64,000 bases of DNA, from contig CP092876.1 in assembly GCA_030710605.1 (NCBI GenBank), positions 88,889,988-88,953,987 on the forward strand, written 5' to 3'. This document shows positions 10,522 through 20,676 of the stretch, piece after piece (the stretch's first letter is position 1; each line of letters begins with the position of its first letter). Made by a program: the position numbers and the translations under genes. The notes under the pieces are model-generated. The model ran no database searches. It was not told the origin of the DNA and saw only the letters and a program-made list of their open reading frames with translations. The stretch comes from Cordylochernes scorpioides (taxonomy: Eukaryota; Arthropoda; Arachnida; Pseudoscorpiones; Chernetidae).

Positions 10522-10977
10522 TGTTAGTAAAAGGCACGCCCGCGCGAGAAGAAAGAAAACAGTTTGAACGGCCTTTTCAACCACCAACATTTCTACCGGC
10601 GGCGGTGTCGCCAAGGCGGCGCGCGTGCGCGGCGGCGGTGGTGAAGCCAAGTCGGCGCGCATGCGCGGCGGCGGCAGAGATGTTTCGAATACTGACGGCC
10701 ATAACGGGCTGACGTCTTTTCCCATCCATCCGTTTGAATCAAACATTTTTCAACTTCTTTTTTACTAAAAATTTAATTTGTAACATTATATTAATATCTA
10801 TATTTATCATTAATAAATTAAAATACCACGGATGAATAATTGAATCATTTTTTCAATATCAAACGAACCACCCCATTATAAAGTTGATCCTCTTTAAATA
10901 TTATCACTTTTGCTTGAGACTATTTTAATCCAAACGAACCTACATCATGGTGCACCAATCTAAAAGTGTAACGAACA
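10522..10977 (+). repeat. 3' LTR of BEL-B
   Basis: Same ends as the 5' LTR (TGTTAGTAAAAGG ... GTAACGAACA), preceded by the polypurine tract GGTGGGAGGAA (10511-10521). It contains an extra GC-rich block near 10605-10640 that looks like a local duplication of the GGCGGCGCGCGTGCGC motif. Confidence 0.92.
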
Positions 10978-11140
10978 GGTATTTTGCCAAACTATGAATA
11001 CAATTTGAAGAGGTCGTTTTATAGGCTCTCACTACCCAAAGAAGAATCTGATATTGCTGAGAGTTTAATCTTTGCTTACTTCTTTTATTAATAAATTTAT
11101 ACCATTTTTCAGATCCATAGGTTAGTATTGGTCTGAAAAG
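10978..11140 (-). pseudogene. R1/Jockey-like LINE fragment, second part
   Basis: Continuation of the minus-strand LINE broken by BEL-B, matching the plus-strand LINE near 49010-49170 (encoding ILTYGSEIWYKFINKRSKQR). Homology stops near 11140, the 5' truncation point of this LINE copy. GGTAT at 10978-10982 is the duplicated target. Confidence 0.85.
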
Positions 11141-11266
11141 TAATATAAAAAGCCAACAATGAAGAATGAATGTAAGATAAAAAGCCAACAAAGAAGAGTA
11201 AATATAATATAAAAAGCCAACAATGAAGAGTGAATGTAAGATAAAAAGCCAACAATGAAGAGTAAA
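11140..11266. repeat. Short tandem repeat, about 30-32 bp unit
   Basis: Four copies of ATAAAAAGCCAACAATGAAG plus GAGTGAATGTAAG variants, placed between the truncated LINE and the start of a Helitron. Confidence 0.85.
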
Positions 11267-11830
11267 TCTATATATATATAATTGAATGTCTGTCTGTCTG
11301 TCTGACTGTTTGTCGGTACTCTATAGATTCAAAAACCATACATCTAAACGCCGTGAAATTTTGGGATATTATTCGGTATCTCACCGAGAAGGTTTTTGAA
11401 AAATAATTTCATGAATATCTTGAATATCCTTAGAGTTATTTGCAGATTTGTAGATTTAATTTGCAAGCAGCGCCCCCATTGTGACGATGATAACAAGTTT
11501 TCTTATCACTAAGTTTGTTATCTTAAATATTATTTATTAAAAGTAAGATTATCTCAGGATGACACGGCAATGTGACACGGGAAAAAATGTTCACTAGATA
11601 AAACTATGATTTTCTAATGTAGAAAATTAGGAAAGACAAAATTCAGGATGACACGGCACACAGGGACCGGGAAAAAATGTTCAGTTTATCGAGAGATTCA
11701 AATTTACGAGTTTCAAATTATCAAAATATATCTTTTTTTTAATAAGTTTTTAGAGAATTGTTTTAACAAATGTTCGCTAGACAAACCTTTACTCGGGTAA
11801 AACCCTGGCGAAGCCGGGCACATCCGCTAG
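11267..11830 (+). mobile_element. Non-autonomous Helitron
   Basis: Begins TCTATATATATATAATTG followed by a (GTCT)n run and ends CCTGGCGAAGCCGGG plus CACATCCGCTAG, with flanking A before and T after. TC start, GC-rich hairpin about ten bases from the end, CTAG end and A/T target are the Helitron hallmarks. No open frame of note; it would depend on a Rep-helicase from elsewhere. Confidence 0.75.
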
Positions 11831-12189
11831 TAATAAATAAAAGTTACAGTCAATATGATAATTCTTAAAATTAAACAAACAATAGTCAATATGCAAAAAA
11901 ATACAAACTAACTAAATAAAATATTCTAATATCAAGCAATATGCAAAATCTCTCCTAATATTTAAATGTACATATTATTAGCATCTTAACGGCGTTTATT
12001 CGTTTTTATGTACTCCTGCAGGAAGGCAGAAATACTCGAATAATAAAATACCTAAATACTAATATATTGCATTTTTGACATCACACATACTTTTTGCCTG
12101 TGATAATGCATTACTTCGGTGTTGCTATTCTATGGCTCTAATACTATTTATTAGTAATGTTCTTTCAGTATGAAGGAAATTGCACTCGG

Positions 12190-12224
12190 GGGAATTCCCG
12201 GGCGAAGCCGGGTCATTCGTCTAG
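12190..12224 (+). mobile_element. Second Helitron 3' terminus
   Basis: CCCGGGCGAAGCCGGG hairpin followed by TCATTCGTCTAG and a T. No separate TC start was found between 11831 and here, so this is either the end of a decayed second Helitron or an alternative 3' end of the one starting at 11267. Confidence 0.55.
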
Positions 12225-14220
12225 TATTTGATATATTAGGGTAATTTATAAATGTATTTTTATAGATAATAAAGAAATTTTAACAAATATTTTAAAAGCG
12301 ATTGTATAAATTTAGAAACGTTAAAAAATTATACATTTGTGGAATATTAGGCTTTATTTTTATGGCATCAAAATATGGTTTTGAAAAAAAAAATTTTTTT
12401 TTTTATTTTGGTGAGCTTGAATTTTGGAATGCAATTCATCCTTATAAAACATTAAATTTCGATGCAAATAATTAACATCTTCAGATTGTAATCCCAACTA
12501 CTTTGATAGTGTACGAAAAGTGTACAGGAGGGGCATGGTAGAAGAACCCGAAGGTCTGGAATCTCCCATTCCCCCAGCTGCCAGCTTGGCTGCGTGAGCC
12601 TCGCCTTTTTCTTCCTCCAAACAATTAAATTGTTTTCAATATTTCATTAATTAAATAAACCTTTATATATCAATACATTTTTGAAATGTATGAGGTTGAT
12701 ATCACCAAAAATAAAATATACATGTCAAAATAACTGGGAGGTTTAATGAAATTTTATCAAATTGAAATTATGTTATATTTTTCCTTAATTATATTTTCAT
12801 ATTAAGATAATCATTTATATATTTACATATGTGAATAGAGAGAGGGGCTATATTTATATTCACAATAAATATATTTTTCAATGGACGAATTTTTTCCCTA
12901 AAATAGGAACCTTTTATTAAGTGTTATAAAAATATATTTAAATGAGGTTTCAAACATTTATTTTGTAATTTATTTCCTTATAAATACACTAGAGTTCAAA
13001 GTTAACAAACTAATAATTTATGTTCAAAATTACGGATAGAAAAAAAAATTATATAATGAAAAACGTATTATCTAATATAAATAACTCCGTAACTAATTTT
13101 ATGCTTGTTATTCCCAGAACCTTTGCATCACAATATGCAATGTACCCTATGAAAACTGGAGGTATTGAAGCTGTGAAGAAGAGTTGGGTAAATAGCAGAA
13201 ATTGAGATATAGATGTACGAAACGTGTAGGAACGAGGTTTAGAGGTGTCAGAAGGTTCCAGAAGTCCATAAAGAGAGTACAATGACCTTTTCTTCTTGGA
13301 CTTCCCCAGTATTGCATTTGAGAGTTCACTCGATTACCTAATATGGCACATTCAAAATAAATAAAATCCTACATGTACTTCAATGTTTAATTATCATGTA
13401 TTTAGTGATCATGTTTGCACACACAATCATGAATAGAAAACACCGACTTTAATATATAAAATGTAGAATGCATACTTTAGAATGTAGGTGCTTTCAAAAT
13501 ACTTTGAGTAGGATAAACTATCCCACAGGGAAAGGGGATTGAGAGAGGGGTTAGAAGGTTGGACATTTGGTAACCCAAGGGGTTGTTTTGACCCAGCAAA
13601 TTTTCTCTTCTCTTTCCTCATGCTTCCACACGGGCCATCTTTATTTTTATATTTCCATAAATATTACCACATATATAATAGGAATAATTAATTGGATAAT
13701 AAATTGGAATAATTGGAATAAACATATAAAATAGAATTACTCAATATCTTGAGAGAGCTACACTATGACTAATTAGTAAACTTTTATTATCCTGATGAAG
13801 TTTATATAGTATTGAGTTGAAATCTTGAAAGTTACTCAATATTTTGCTATCTTGGGTACCACACACATTCTTAAATATTTCCAATATATAAATTCTTCTT
13901 TAAATATCTGTCAAACGTGAAGCACAATAAATAAATCGGTCACAATTTTGGATTATTCATGTTCATTATATATATCTATTATTGTAAAATAGCTCACATA
14001 TTTTTCAAAGGTCACAGCATAATAAATTAGCAACTGAAAAAGATTGATAAAAAAGCGAGGAATTCAGCTCAACACACTTGGAGCCATTGTAAAAAATCCT
14101 TTATGACAATGAAATAAACCACGCGACACTGAATTTACAACACTAATAATTAGTGTGAAAAAGTAAAAATCTGCATAGAGAGATTACCAGTAACGAACTA
14201 TAAATGAACATAGTACACCT
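12225..14220. other. AT-rich intergenic DNA, nothing recognised
   Basis: Low-complexity A/T runs (for example near 12385) and no frame with recognisable protein features on either strand. A G/C-richer patch at about 12525-12620 and one at 13200-13330 stand out slightly but match nothing I know. Confidence 0.6.
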
Positions 14221-14224
14221 ATAC

Positions 14225-14700
14225 ACTGAGCAACATCGCCGTCCGCTCAAAATGTAGTGGGACCACCGCGGGCAGCTATGCTGGCAGCAACACGTCTTGG
14301 TACTGACTCAGTGAGGATGGTATCCTAAGGGATAACTGCCCATTCCCTGTCAGTCACAGTTCATATTCTGAACGCGACAGTGCATGCAAATGACGTCAAG
14401 TTAGTTCCCTGGAAACACCGAGGTTACATGCAGGGAACCTTTGCTGATGCGGTTTTGTGTGAGGTCAGGCACTCTCCTGCTGTAAAATGGTATTTGCTGC
14501 CCCCTGAAGGAAGAGTAGCGTCACCAGCCGAAGCACGTCATCCACGTATCGTTGGTCCATCATAGTGCCCTCAATATGATTCAGAGGTGATCTGCTATCA
14601 TAGGTGTGGCTCTTCAAACCATAATGACGCGTTGTCTTGTGGTGAGGCGTTCCACAGACGCGTCCGAAATGACATGTCGTCAAGAATGGCGCCAAACTCT
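14225..14700 (-). pseudogene. Tc1-like transposase, C-terminal DDE remnant
   Basis: Minus-strand reading in two frames gives a degenerate Tc1/mariner-superfamily catalytic domain: EGTMMDQRYVDDVL, LLFLQGAANTILQQESARPH, and farther on SVPRRVAASIAARGGPTTF, the typical Tc1 C-terminal end. The position that normally holds the second catalytic aspartate (QQDN-type) reads QQES. The left edge has TATACACTGAGCAACATCG, like a Tc1 terminal repeat. N-terminal helix-turn-helix half and the other terminus were not found. Confidence 0.7.
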
Positions 14701-14779
14701 TACCCAGTGACTATCATTGCTAAAATGCATAGAATCAGACTAACGCATATATACTCAAATATCTCGAATGTTTCACCAT

Positions 14780-15720
14780 ATCTTTTTTAGCATGCGCAAA
14801 CACTTATTATCATTTTCAAAAATATCTTCAAATTTTCTAATTGTTACATAATACATTAGTTAACAATCTAGAATTACTTTTCTTATTTCAAATTAATTTT
14901 TTCAGTATTGTATGAGTAAAGCAAATCCTCAAATAAATATAATTCTACAGATGTCTTAGAAACCATTTTCATTTCAATATAAAAATTATCCAATATTATT
15001 TATTATTACAGGAAACCGGATTTGAAAAAACATAATCATAGGGCGCATAGGGTGTTAAACCTCCAAGACAGGTTTGAAAAATGGACGAAGATGATCTTCG
15101 ACATGTTCTGAATTAATTTTAAACATTAAATACCACTCAAACTCATTGTATGCGTTTAAAATCATTTTCTAGGTTCAAGTGGAGATTCACCAACCTTGGT
15201 TAAAGCAGAATTTATATTCATTTTTTTTCTGCTCCATTTTCTTTTTCAATTTTGCTCTTTTTTTTACGAAAGAAAACTTTTAGCGCACGTGTTTGATAAT
15301 GCACCATACAAGCGAAAATTTGTAACTATATTGGAATCTGTTTTTTCATTATAAAAATAAAAGAATATTATAATTTTCAATTATGAAAATAATTAGTGGG
15401 TTTTTATATTTTTATAATTCATAATTAAAAATACCTATTGACACACTACACAATTACTTTATACATATTACAAAGACATTAAACATAACAGCGAATAATA
15501 TTGGAATTTCAATTTTTTGCAAGTGTTTACGAAATTTTGAGAAAACCTTTAAAATAGGTAAATTGATAACTAGGTTTTAAAGTATATAAAAATTCTTATC
15601 ATTGCTTCATCAAAACATATCTTAATGTAGAAAATCGTTTAGTTCCAGTAGAGGTCTTTGGTAAGTTCTCATTCTATTTATATTTTTTGATATCAGAATA
15701 AAACGTTTATGGAGATAAGT
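14780..15720. other. AT-rich intergenic DNA, nothing recognised
   Basis: Homopolymer-rich A/T sequence; no coding frame, tRNA or clear repeat seen on either strand. Confidence 0.6.
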
Positions 15721-15724
15721 ATCT

Positions 15725-15790
15725 TTTATTTTGGTCTTCTCAAGCTTTCGGGCTTGTCCGCCCTTCTACAGGAGAAACAATATATCGAAA
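15725..15790 (-). ncRNA. Possible decayed hammerhead-ribozyme motif (Penelope-type end)
   Basis: On the minus strand the order is CTGTAGA, then GGGC-GGACAA-GCCC (a clean stem II), then GAAA and GCTTGAG. A hammerhead core is CUGANGA - stem II - GAAA; here the first box has the A and U swapped. Penelope-like elements carry such ribozymes in their terminal repeats, and the GGCGGACAAGCCCGAAAGC context looks like one. No Penelope coding sequence is visible nearby, so this is a tentative call. Confidence 0.35.
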
Positions 15791-16294
15791 AAATATAACG
15801 CCGCCTGATGCTAAAACTATTATGATACATATATATATACATTAGGATATTTTTACATATTATTTTTTACTTAAAATATGTTTTTTTATATTTGGTTAAG
15901 GTATTTACATATTTTACTATTGTTTTCTATATTCTATGAATTATCTTATAGGTTTGGAATTCTATTATTTAAGTTAGTTTTATAATGGTTATTGGCTATT
16001 ACATATAAGTTACTTGTATTATTGTTGATTTTATTAGCTGGTACTAGGATATATTGTGTTATATGTTATATATTTTTACGTAAGTTCAAATATAAACATA
16101 TAAAATTGGGAAAATTACTCCTATAGTGATTTAAACAGTCTCTTATGATATTATACAAGTCATATGATTTTATTGAGTTTGAAACATTTCTTCATAATGT
16201 TTTATATGTATTTTTCATATTCAAATTCTCAAAAGAAGTGTCTATTCTTAGGACATGGTTTGAAATAAAACAAAACGACAATGACTAGATATTG

Positions 16295-16300
16295 TTTATT
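16295..16300 (-). promoter_or_regulatory. Polyadenylation signal AATAAA
   Basis: Minus-strand AATAAA begins seven bases after the TAG of the insulin-like gene, implying a very short 3' untranslated region. Confidence 0.6.
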
Positions 16301-16306
16301 GCAGCC

Positions 16307-17059
16307 CTATTGCCTGCAGTAGAAGGCAAAGATGTGGTTAAAGTTGCAGCCGGCATGACAGCATTCATCAACAATGCCTCGTTTGAGTGTGGGTAACACA
16401 TTGTTTGCACTCTTGGTGTCCAGGAACATTTCTGGGTCTGATGCGGCGATAATTTCTGGAACACAAGCATCGTATATTTTCAAACATTGATTTGAATTCG
16501 GCTCTTATATCGAATTTGTATTTTTAAAATAGACGTTTTATCTCAAAATACCTCATTATAGACAACAGCACCTTTGATTTAAAATATTTTTAAAAATGTC
16601 AGGGGTATGATAATTTTTGAAGTCCAATTGATGTATTATAATATTCCATTCCAAAATGATGTTTCACTTTATAGTGGAAAGGTTCAAAGCGATATTTCAT
16701 CATCTCTTCAACAAAGAGAAACAGCATCTATTGTGGAATTTATGTTGGACAATTATACCCATTTCTTCTAAAAAAACAGACACTGGCATCAAAAACTTTC
16801 CACTTCCTCAAGTTTTGTTCATAGGTGTATTTTTATAAAAGTAACCATGTTTCAAAGGAAAAAATACCTTGTGTACTTACCTGGAAAGAAGACGACTCCC
16901 CTTTTATCCGTCTCGTAAGTTCCATTTCGGCAAACCAATGAAACAGTCTCAGCGAGAACACGGCCACATAGTTTTTGTCTGCGCTTCTGGAGGGAGATAG
17001 CGCAGCAGAGAGTAGTGACGAGCACCAGGGTTAACAACAACTGTCACCACAGATCTCAT
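16307..17059 (-). CDS. Ilp: Insulin-like peptide precursor, two coding exons
   Basis: Secreted hormone or growth factor of the insulin family. Exon 1 (17059-16881) has a hydrophobic leader (LTLVLVTTLCCAIS) and the B chain KLCGRVLAETVSLVCRNG, with exactly 11 residues between its cysteines as in all insulins. Exon 2 (16455-16307) ends the C-peptide with KR and gives the A chain GIVDECCHAGC ... YCRQ, then TAG. Dibasic KR sites flank the C-peptide. The donor CAG|GTAAGT (16881/16880) and acceptor TTCCAG|AAATT (16456/16455) join in phase 1, the usual insulin intron position. AATAAA lies seven bases after the stop. Odd points: the A chain has nine, not eight, residues between its last two cysteines, and the ATG at 17059 is out of frame with the leader (see findings). 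No matching neighbour gene. Confidence 0.87.
16456..16880 (-). other. Phase-1 intron of the insulin-like peptide gene
   Basis: 425 bp between a strong donor (GTAAGT on the minus strand, plus 16875-16880) and a TTCCAG acceptor (plus 16456-16461). It falls within the C-peptide region, as in most insulin genes. No coding sequence of its own. Confidence 0.8.
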
Positions 17060-17087
17060 TTGTTCAAATATATTTAGGAACAATGTG

Positions 17088-17405
17088 CAGAAAAAAAAAC
17101 AGTGACAATTTCTTCAAAGAAATCTTGTTGTAAAAGAGTAATCATTTCTACGATAAAATTTTGTAGGAAAAATAGTGATCAAATCTTTGATAAAATCGTG
17201 TAGAAAAAAAAAACAATGATAATTTCTTTGAGATAATCTTAAAAAAAAAACAGTAATTTTTTTTTCCAGAAAGTCATGTAGTAAAAAAATTGATCATTTC
17301 TTTGAGAAATTCGTGGGAAATAAAAGTGATCATCTCTTTGTAAAAATCGTATAGTAAAAACAGTGACTATTTCTTTGAGAAAATCGCGTAGGATAAAGCA
17401 GGCAT
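17088..17405. repeat. Degenerate tandem repeat upstream of the insulin-like gene
   Basis: About eight diverged units of 36-40 bp around CAGTGATCATTTCTTTGAGA with poly-A stretches. It begins about 30 bp upstream of the candidate start codon at 17059, so it occupies the proximal 5' flank of the gene. Confidence 0.65.
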
Positions 17406-17680
17406 AATTTATTTCAGATAATTAATTGAAATATGTAATTAGAATCCTTCAAATGTCAGGAAACAATGAATATAAATTATTCGTCTATTTTATAAATTAT
17501 ATAGAAATAAAATTTATTTTTTTTATATTTGGGTATTTCTCTTTATAAGGGTGTGCAATAAAAATATTTTTCAAAATTAACTATAAAAAATTAGTATTTA
17601 TATTTGAGGAAATTATTACATTAAATTTTATTATTCTGTAAATTGTAGCAAAGGTTTCAGATGAATTACAATAGGATAAG

Positions 17681-17972
17681 TCAAAGGTCGCCTCTTGTGA
17701 AAATAAACATCAAAACTAATGACCTCGGGTCAGTGACAAAGCCACAATATCAGCTTTGGCAAACTAAGATGCGTCCACCTAGAGACCGTGGTTTCAGGCG
17801 TAAGGGTCTCGACAGCCCAGGGCGGACTTATTTCTGTGAGATACACACGGGACCTAATGGAATCTTCACAATCAGCCAAAGTGGTGCTCAGTTGGTAAAG
17901 TGGTTGGGCCAAATATATGCCCAGAAGAAGCTTAGTTTCAACGTTTATTTAAACGGGAGAGGCAGCCTTTGA
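17681..17972. mobile_element. MITE with about 30 bp terminal inverted repeats
   Basis: Left end TCAAAGGTCGCCTCTTGTGA and right end, read on the minus strand, TCAAAGGCTGCCTCTCCCGT, both leading into AATAAAC. A related smaller element is at 19767-19977. An apparent 103-residue frame across 17661-17972 lies within it and shows no protein features. Confidence 0.65.
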
Positions 17973-18389
17973 TATTTCAGATTAATTTCCTCCCGGCAAA
18001 AGTTTCATCTATATTAATTGAAAAAGCTTATTGGGAAGTAAGTAATATTTCGAGAGATGAATCACTCCATTTGAGGTGCTAATTTTTAGGTGATGATACA
18101 ATAATATCATTACCTCAAGTATATATAAAATAAAATAATTCAAAACATTAATATTCGAAATGACTTGAAATAAAATTTTATGATAATGTTGCAATAACAA
18201 GATTTAGAATCATGACCTTTTCAACGGGCGAATTGATTTGCTAGAGAGTTTCCACACCAATATTTCACAAATAACGCAGAGAATGACAATTATTAATTTC
18301 AAAGGTTGAACAGAAATACTCAGAATTAGCACTAAACAGCGACCACACTTGAAATCAAATGAAGAGAGGATACCAAAACTCTTGCTTAC

Positions 18390-18480
18390 CAACACTAGCT
18401 AAACTAAAACAAGCCTCATTAACATTAACTAAACTAACGCTAGTTAAGTTAACATTAGCTAAACTAACACTATCTTCATG
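18390..18480. repeat. Short repeats of TTAACATTAGCTAAACTAAC type
   Basis: Four or five overlapping copies of a roughly 20 bp AT-rich motif. No function suggested. Confidence 0.6.
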
Positions 18481-18993
18481 AAAACCTAATATACGGACAC
18501 TATAATTTGTATGAAAATGCTGAAAGAGACTATATTTTGACAAAGTTACAAAAACTACACAATGAACACTAATGAAGGCATATTAAACCACGATAAACAA
18601 CAAACTCTACAACACTGTTCTACAGATAATACATTGATTGTTGCTACATAGTTACCAGGGACTCTCAACAGTCAAAATATTTATTAGGATCAACACACAT
18701 TTGGAACATTATTTTTAAATTAGAAAAATAGAAATATACACGTATTCATAAATATATAATAATCTTCACGCAATGCTTTCCCACAAATTGAAAATAGTAT
18801 TTTAAAAACAGAATATTAATATGATGCATCATATTTTATTATTTTCAACTTGATGAGAATCTATACCCAGCTCTAAGATACTGACTAAAAGTTAAATAAA
18901 ACGCAGTAACCTGAAGCTTCAATGTTACCAAGCTGTTAAAAAATAACAATGATTAAAGTCTACACAATGCTATTAAGACTTAAAGTGACATAT

Positions 18994-19179
18994 TGTGACA
19001 AGTATTTATTAATTTAATTATTTTTATTAACAGATTGGTCATTTCTATATTTATATTTTGCTACTCTGTAAATTTCCCTTGTGGCTTATCTTTTGTTTGC
19101 CATTCATAGTTTGTCCTTGTCTGAAATAAATCGTTCTCTCCTCCTGAAGTTTTTGTCTTATCTAATTTTGCACATGTCA
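18994..19179 (+). repeat. Left LTR of the TRIM-like element
   Basis: TGTGACAAGTATTTATTAAT ... CACATGTCA; holds an AATAAA-like signal (GAAATAAATCG) in its last third. Confidence 0.75.
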
Positions 19180-19508
19180 TTTTGGTGGAGATGCTGGATC
19201 AGTTAGGGAAGACAAACTGAAGTTCGCCGAGAAGACCTTGAAGCCATGGGTGCTGTGATCTACATTTTCGGAGACTGACTCCAGGATTCCACGCCGTGTC
19301 AAAGCCAAGACCTCCCTCGAAGATTACGATGTCCCTATAGACGATACGTCGACAAAGCCGCTCTTCACGCCACAAAAAAATGATACAAAGGTACTAGGGA
19401 CAATGTTCCAAGACTTCGATAGAATATTTGGCAGAAGCACGTCAGATCCATGTCAGTATCTACCATAATTGCTAGCTGTGGGTCACAGCTCCCATAGGAA
19501 AGAAGCTA

Positions 19509-19695
19509 TGTAACAAAGTATTTATTAATTTTATTATTTTTATTAGCAAAGTGGTCATTTTTATGTTTATAATTTGCTACTCTGTAAATGTCCCTTGTGG
19601 CTTATATTTTGTTGGCCATTCATAGTTTGTCCTGGCCTGAAATAAATTGTTGTATTTTCCTGAAGTTTTTGTCTTGTCTAATTCTCAACATGGCA
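19509..19695 (+). repeat. Right LTR of the TRIM-like element
   Basis: TGTAACAAAGTATTTATTAA ... CAACATGGCA, aligned end to end with the left LTR. Confidence 0.75.
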
Positions 19696-19766
19696 ATATC
19701 ATTATTACCTTCTATACCTGAAGAAATAGCTGTAAGATTTGCTTGGATAAAATTGATCTAAAAAGC

Positions 19767-19977
19767 AAAAGTCACCTCTTCCGTCAAATTAAAGGTCCAA
19801 ATTAAACGCTATTTATTTACTCTTGCTGTAAACTAGCGGCCTCGTGTCGATGCCAAAGCCACAACTCAGTTTGACAAAGCTGGTGTTGTGTTTTGGTCAC
19901 CAACACTTTAGTTTGCTGCGATGAATAATAGACGGCGTCTAGATTTGATGTTTAATTTGACGGGAGAGATTACCTTT
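19767..19977. mobile_element. Small MITE related to 17681-17972
   Basis: Ends AAAAGTCACCTCTTCCGTCA and, on the minus strand, AAAGGTAATCTCTCCCGTCA, both followed by AATTAAA. The interior shares AAGCCACAA and CAGTTTG stretches with the longer relative. Confidence 0.6.
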
Positions 19978-20214
19978 ACTTTTACACACATTTTATAATT
20001 TTCATGAAAAATATGAATGCTAAAAATTATTCAACGCTCAAGGTTTTTAAATGTAATTATTTATATTTTTATTTATTTGATTTAAAAAAGACTAGACTTC
20101 TATATTAATATTCATCAAGTAATATATATGACAAATATTTGAATATGTTCTAGCTTATTTATAGCATTTTATCAAAATGTATTATTCATATTATTCATCA
20201 GATGATTCAAACTA

Positions 20215-20400
20215 TGCCTTCTTTTTTTTTCTTTTTTTTTCACATGGTAAGCATATTTACGCAAATTTGGCTTTAAATACACATGTCTCGATTTCTCAAG
20301 AAACCTCTGTGACCAAAAGATTTTTGGTCGCAGTGGTACAGCCTGCTCCATACTGACGAGGACCAAAAGCCCAGAACACGTTCCCAAAAGATATTTCTAA
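20215..20400. repeat. Fragment related to the 44 kb palindromic repeat
   Basis: Shares TTTACGCAAATTTGGC, CGATTTCTCAAGAAAC and AGATTTTTGGTCGCAGTGG with the repeat arms at 43680-44765, at clearly lower identity. An apparent 71-residue frame here is only repeat sequence. Confidence 0.55.
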
Positions 20401-20539
20401 AATATTACGCGAGCAACTTGAAAAAATACAGAACGCTCATTGGTCGCTTAATTGACCTTGTGTTGGTACTTCGCTTCGTATTTACTCCGCGTAAAAAATG
20501 TTCTTCAAATGAAAAAATAAATAGTCAAATATACAAATC

Positions 20540-20676
20540 AGAATGTAGCCGAGAATTTTTTCTCAGGTTTATAAAAAGCGATATGCAAAATTAGGTACCA
20601 ATTGGTTCAGTAGTTTTTGAGTTTATCGCGAAACACACAACAGACATTGACTTTTGTATATAAGAAGAGAAGATAT
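20540..20676 (-). mobile_element. Possible Helitron 5' end remnant
   Basis: On the minus strand: TCTTCTCTTCTTATATACAA, then TTTCGCGATAAACTCAAAAA and CTACTGAACCAATT. This order resembles the 5' subterminal part of the Helitron at 63466 (TTATCGCATCACGCAAAATC, TACTGACTCAAT). No 3' end was found. Confidence 0.35.

Larger units (their letters stand above)
8186..10977 (+). mobile_element. BEL/Pao element BEL-B, internally deleted, inserted in a LINE
   Basis: A 2.8 kb element with two LTRs (8186-8633, 10522-10977), a TGG primer-binding site after the first, a purine tract before the second, and a perfect five-base target duplication GGTAT at 8181-8185 and 10978-10982. The flanks are one continuous minus-strand LINE, which confirms the insertion. 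Gag, protease and most RT are absent. What remains is the RT thumb/RNase H part, a 31 bp tandem array in place of most of integrase, and the integrase tail. It could have moved only with proteins supplied in trans. Confidence 0.92.
18994..19695 (+). mobile_element. TRIM-like miniature LTR retrotransposon
   Basis: Two direct repeats of 186-187 bp (18994-19179 and 19509-19695), each TGT-initial and CA-terminal, flank only 329 bp. ATAT lies on both outer sides (18990-18993, 19696-19699), a four-base target duplication. A TTTTGGTGGAGATGCTGG stretch follows the first LTR and a purine run AGGAAAGAAGC precedes the second. A short frame at about 19269-19468 may be a scrap of parental pol. Terminal repeats differ by around 10%, so it is old. 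Confidence 0.75.

Noticed and set aside
13020-13621. Short frames near 13.0-13.6 kb on both strands as possible host exons
   Set aside because: No domain, no splice-supported extension and no compositional signal; overlapping frames on both strands are equally open.
13786-13870. CTGATGAAG ... GAAA as a second hammerhead ribozyme
   Set aside because: The sequence between the boxes does not form a stem II.
17661-17972. A 103-residue plus-strand frame
   Set aside because: It coincides with a MITE with terminal inverted repeats, has no recognisable domain, and the related MITE at 19767 has no such frame.
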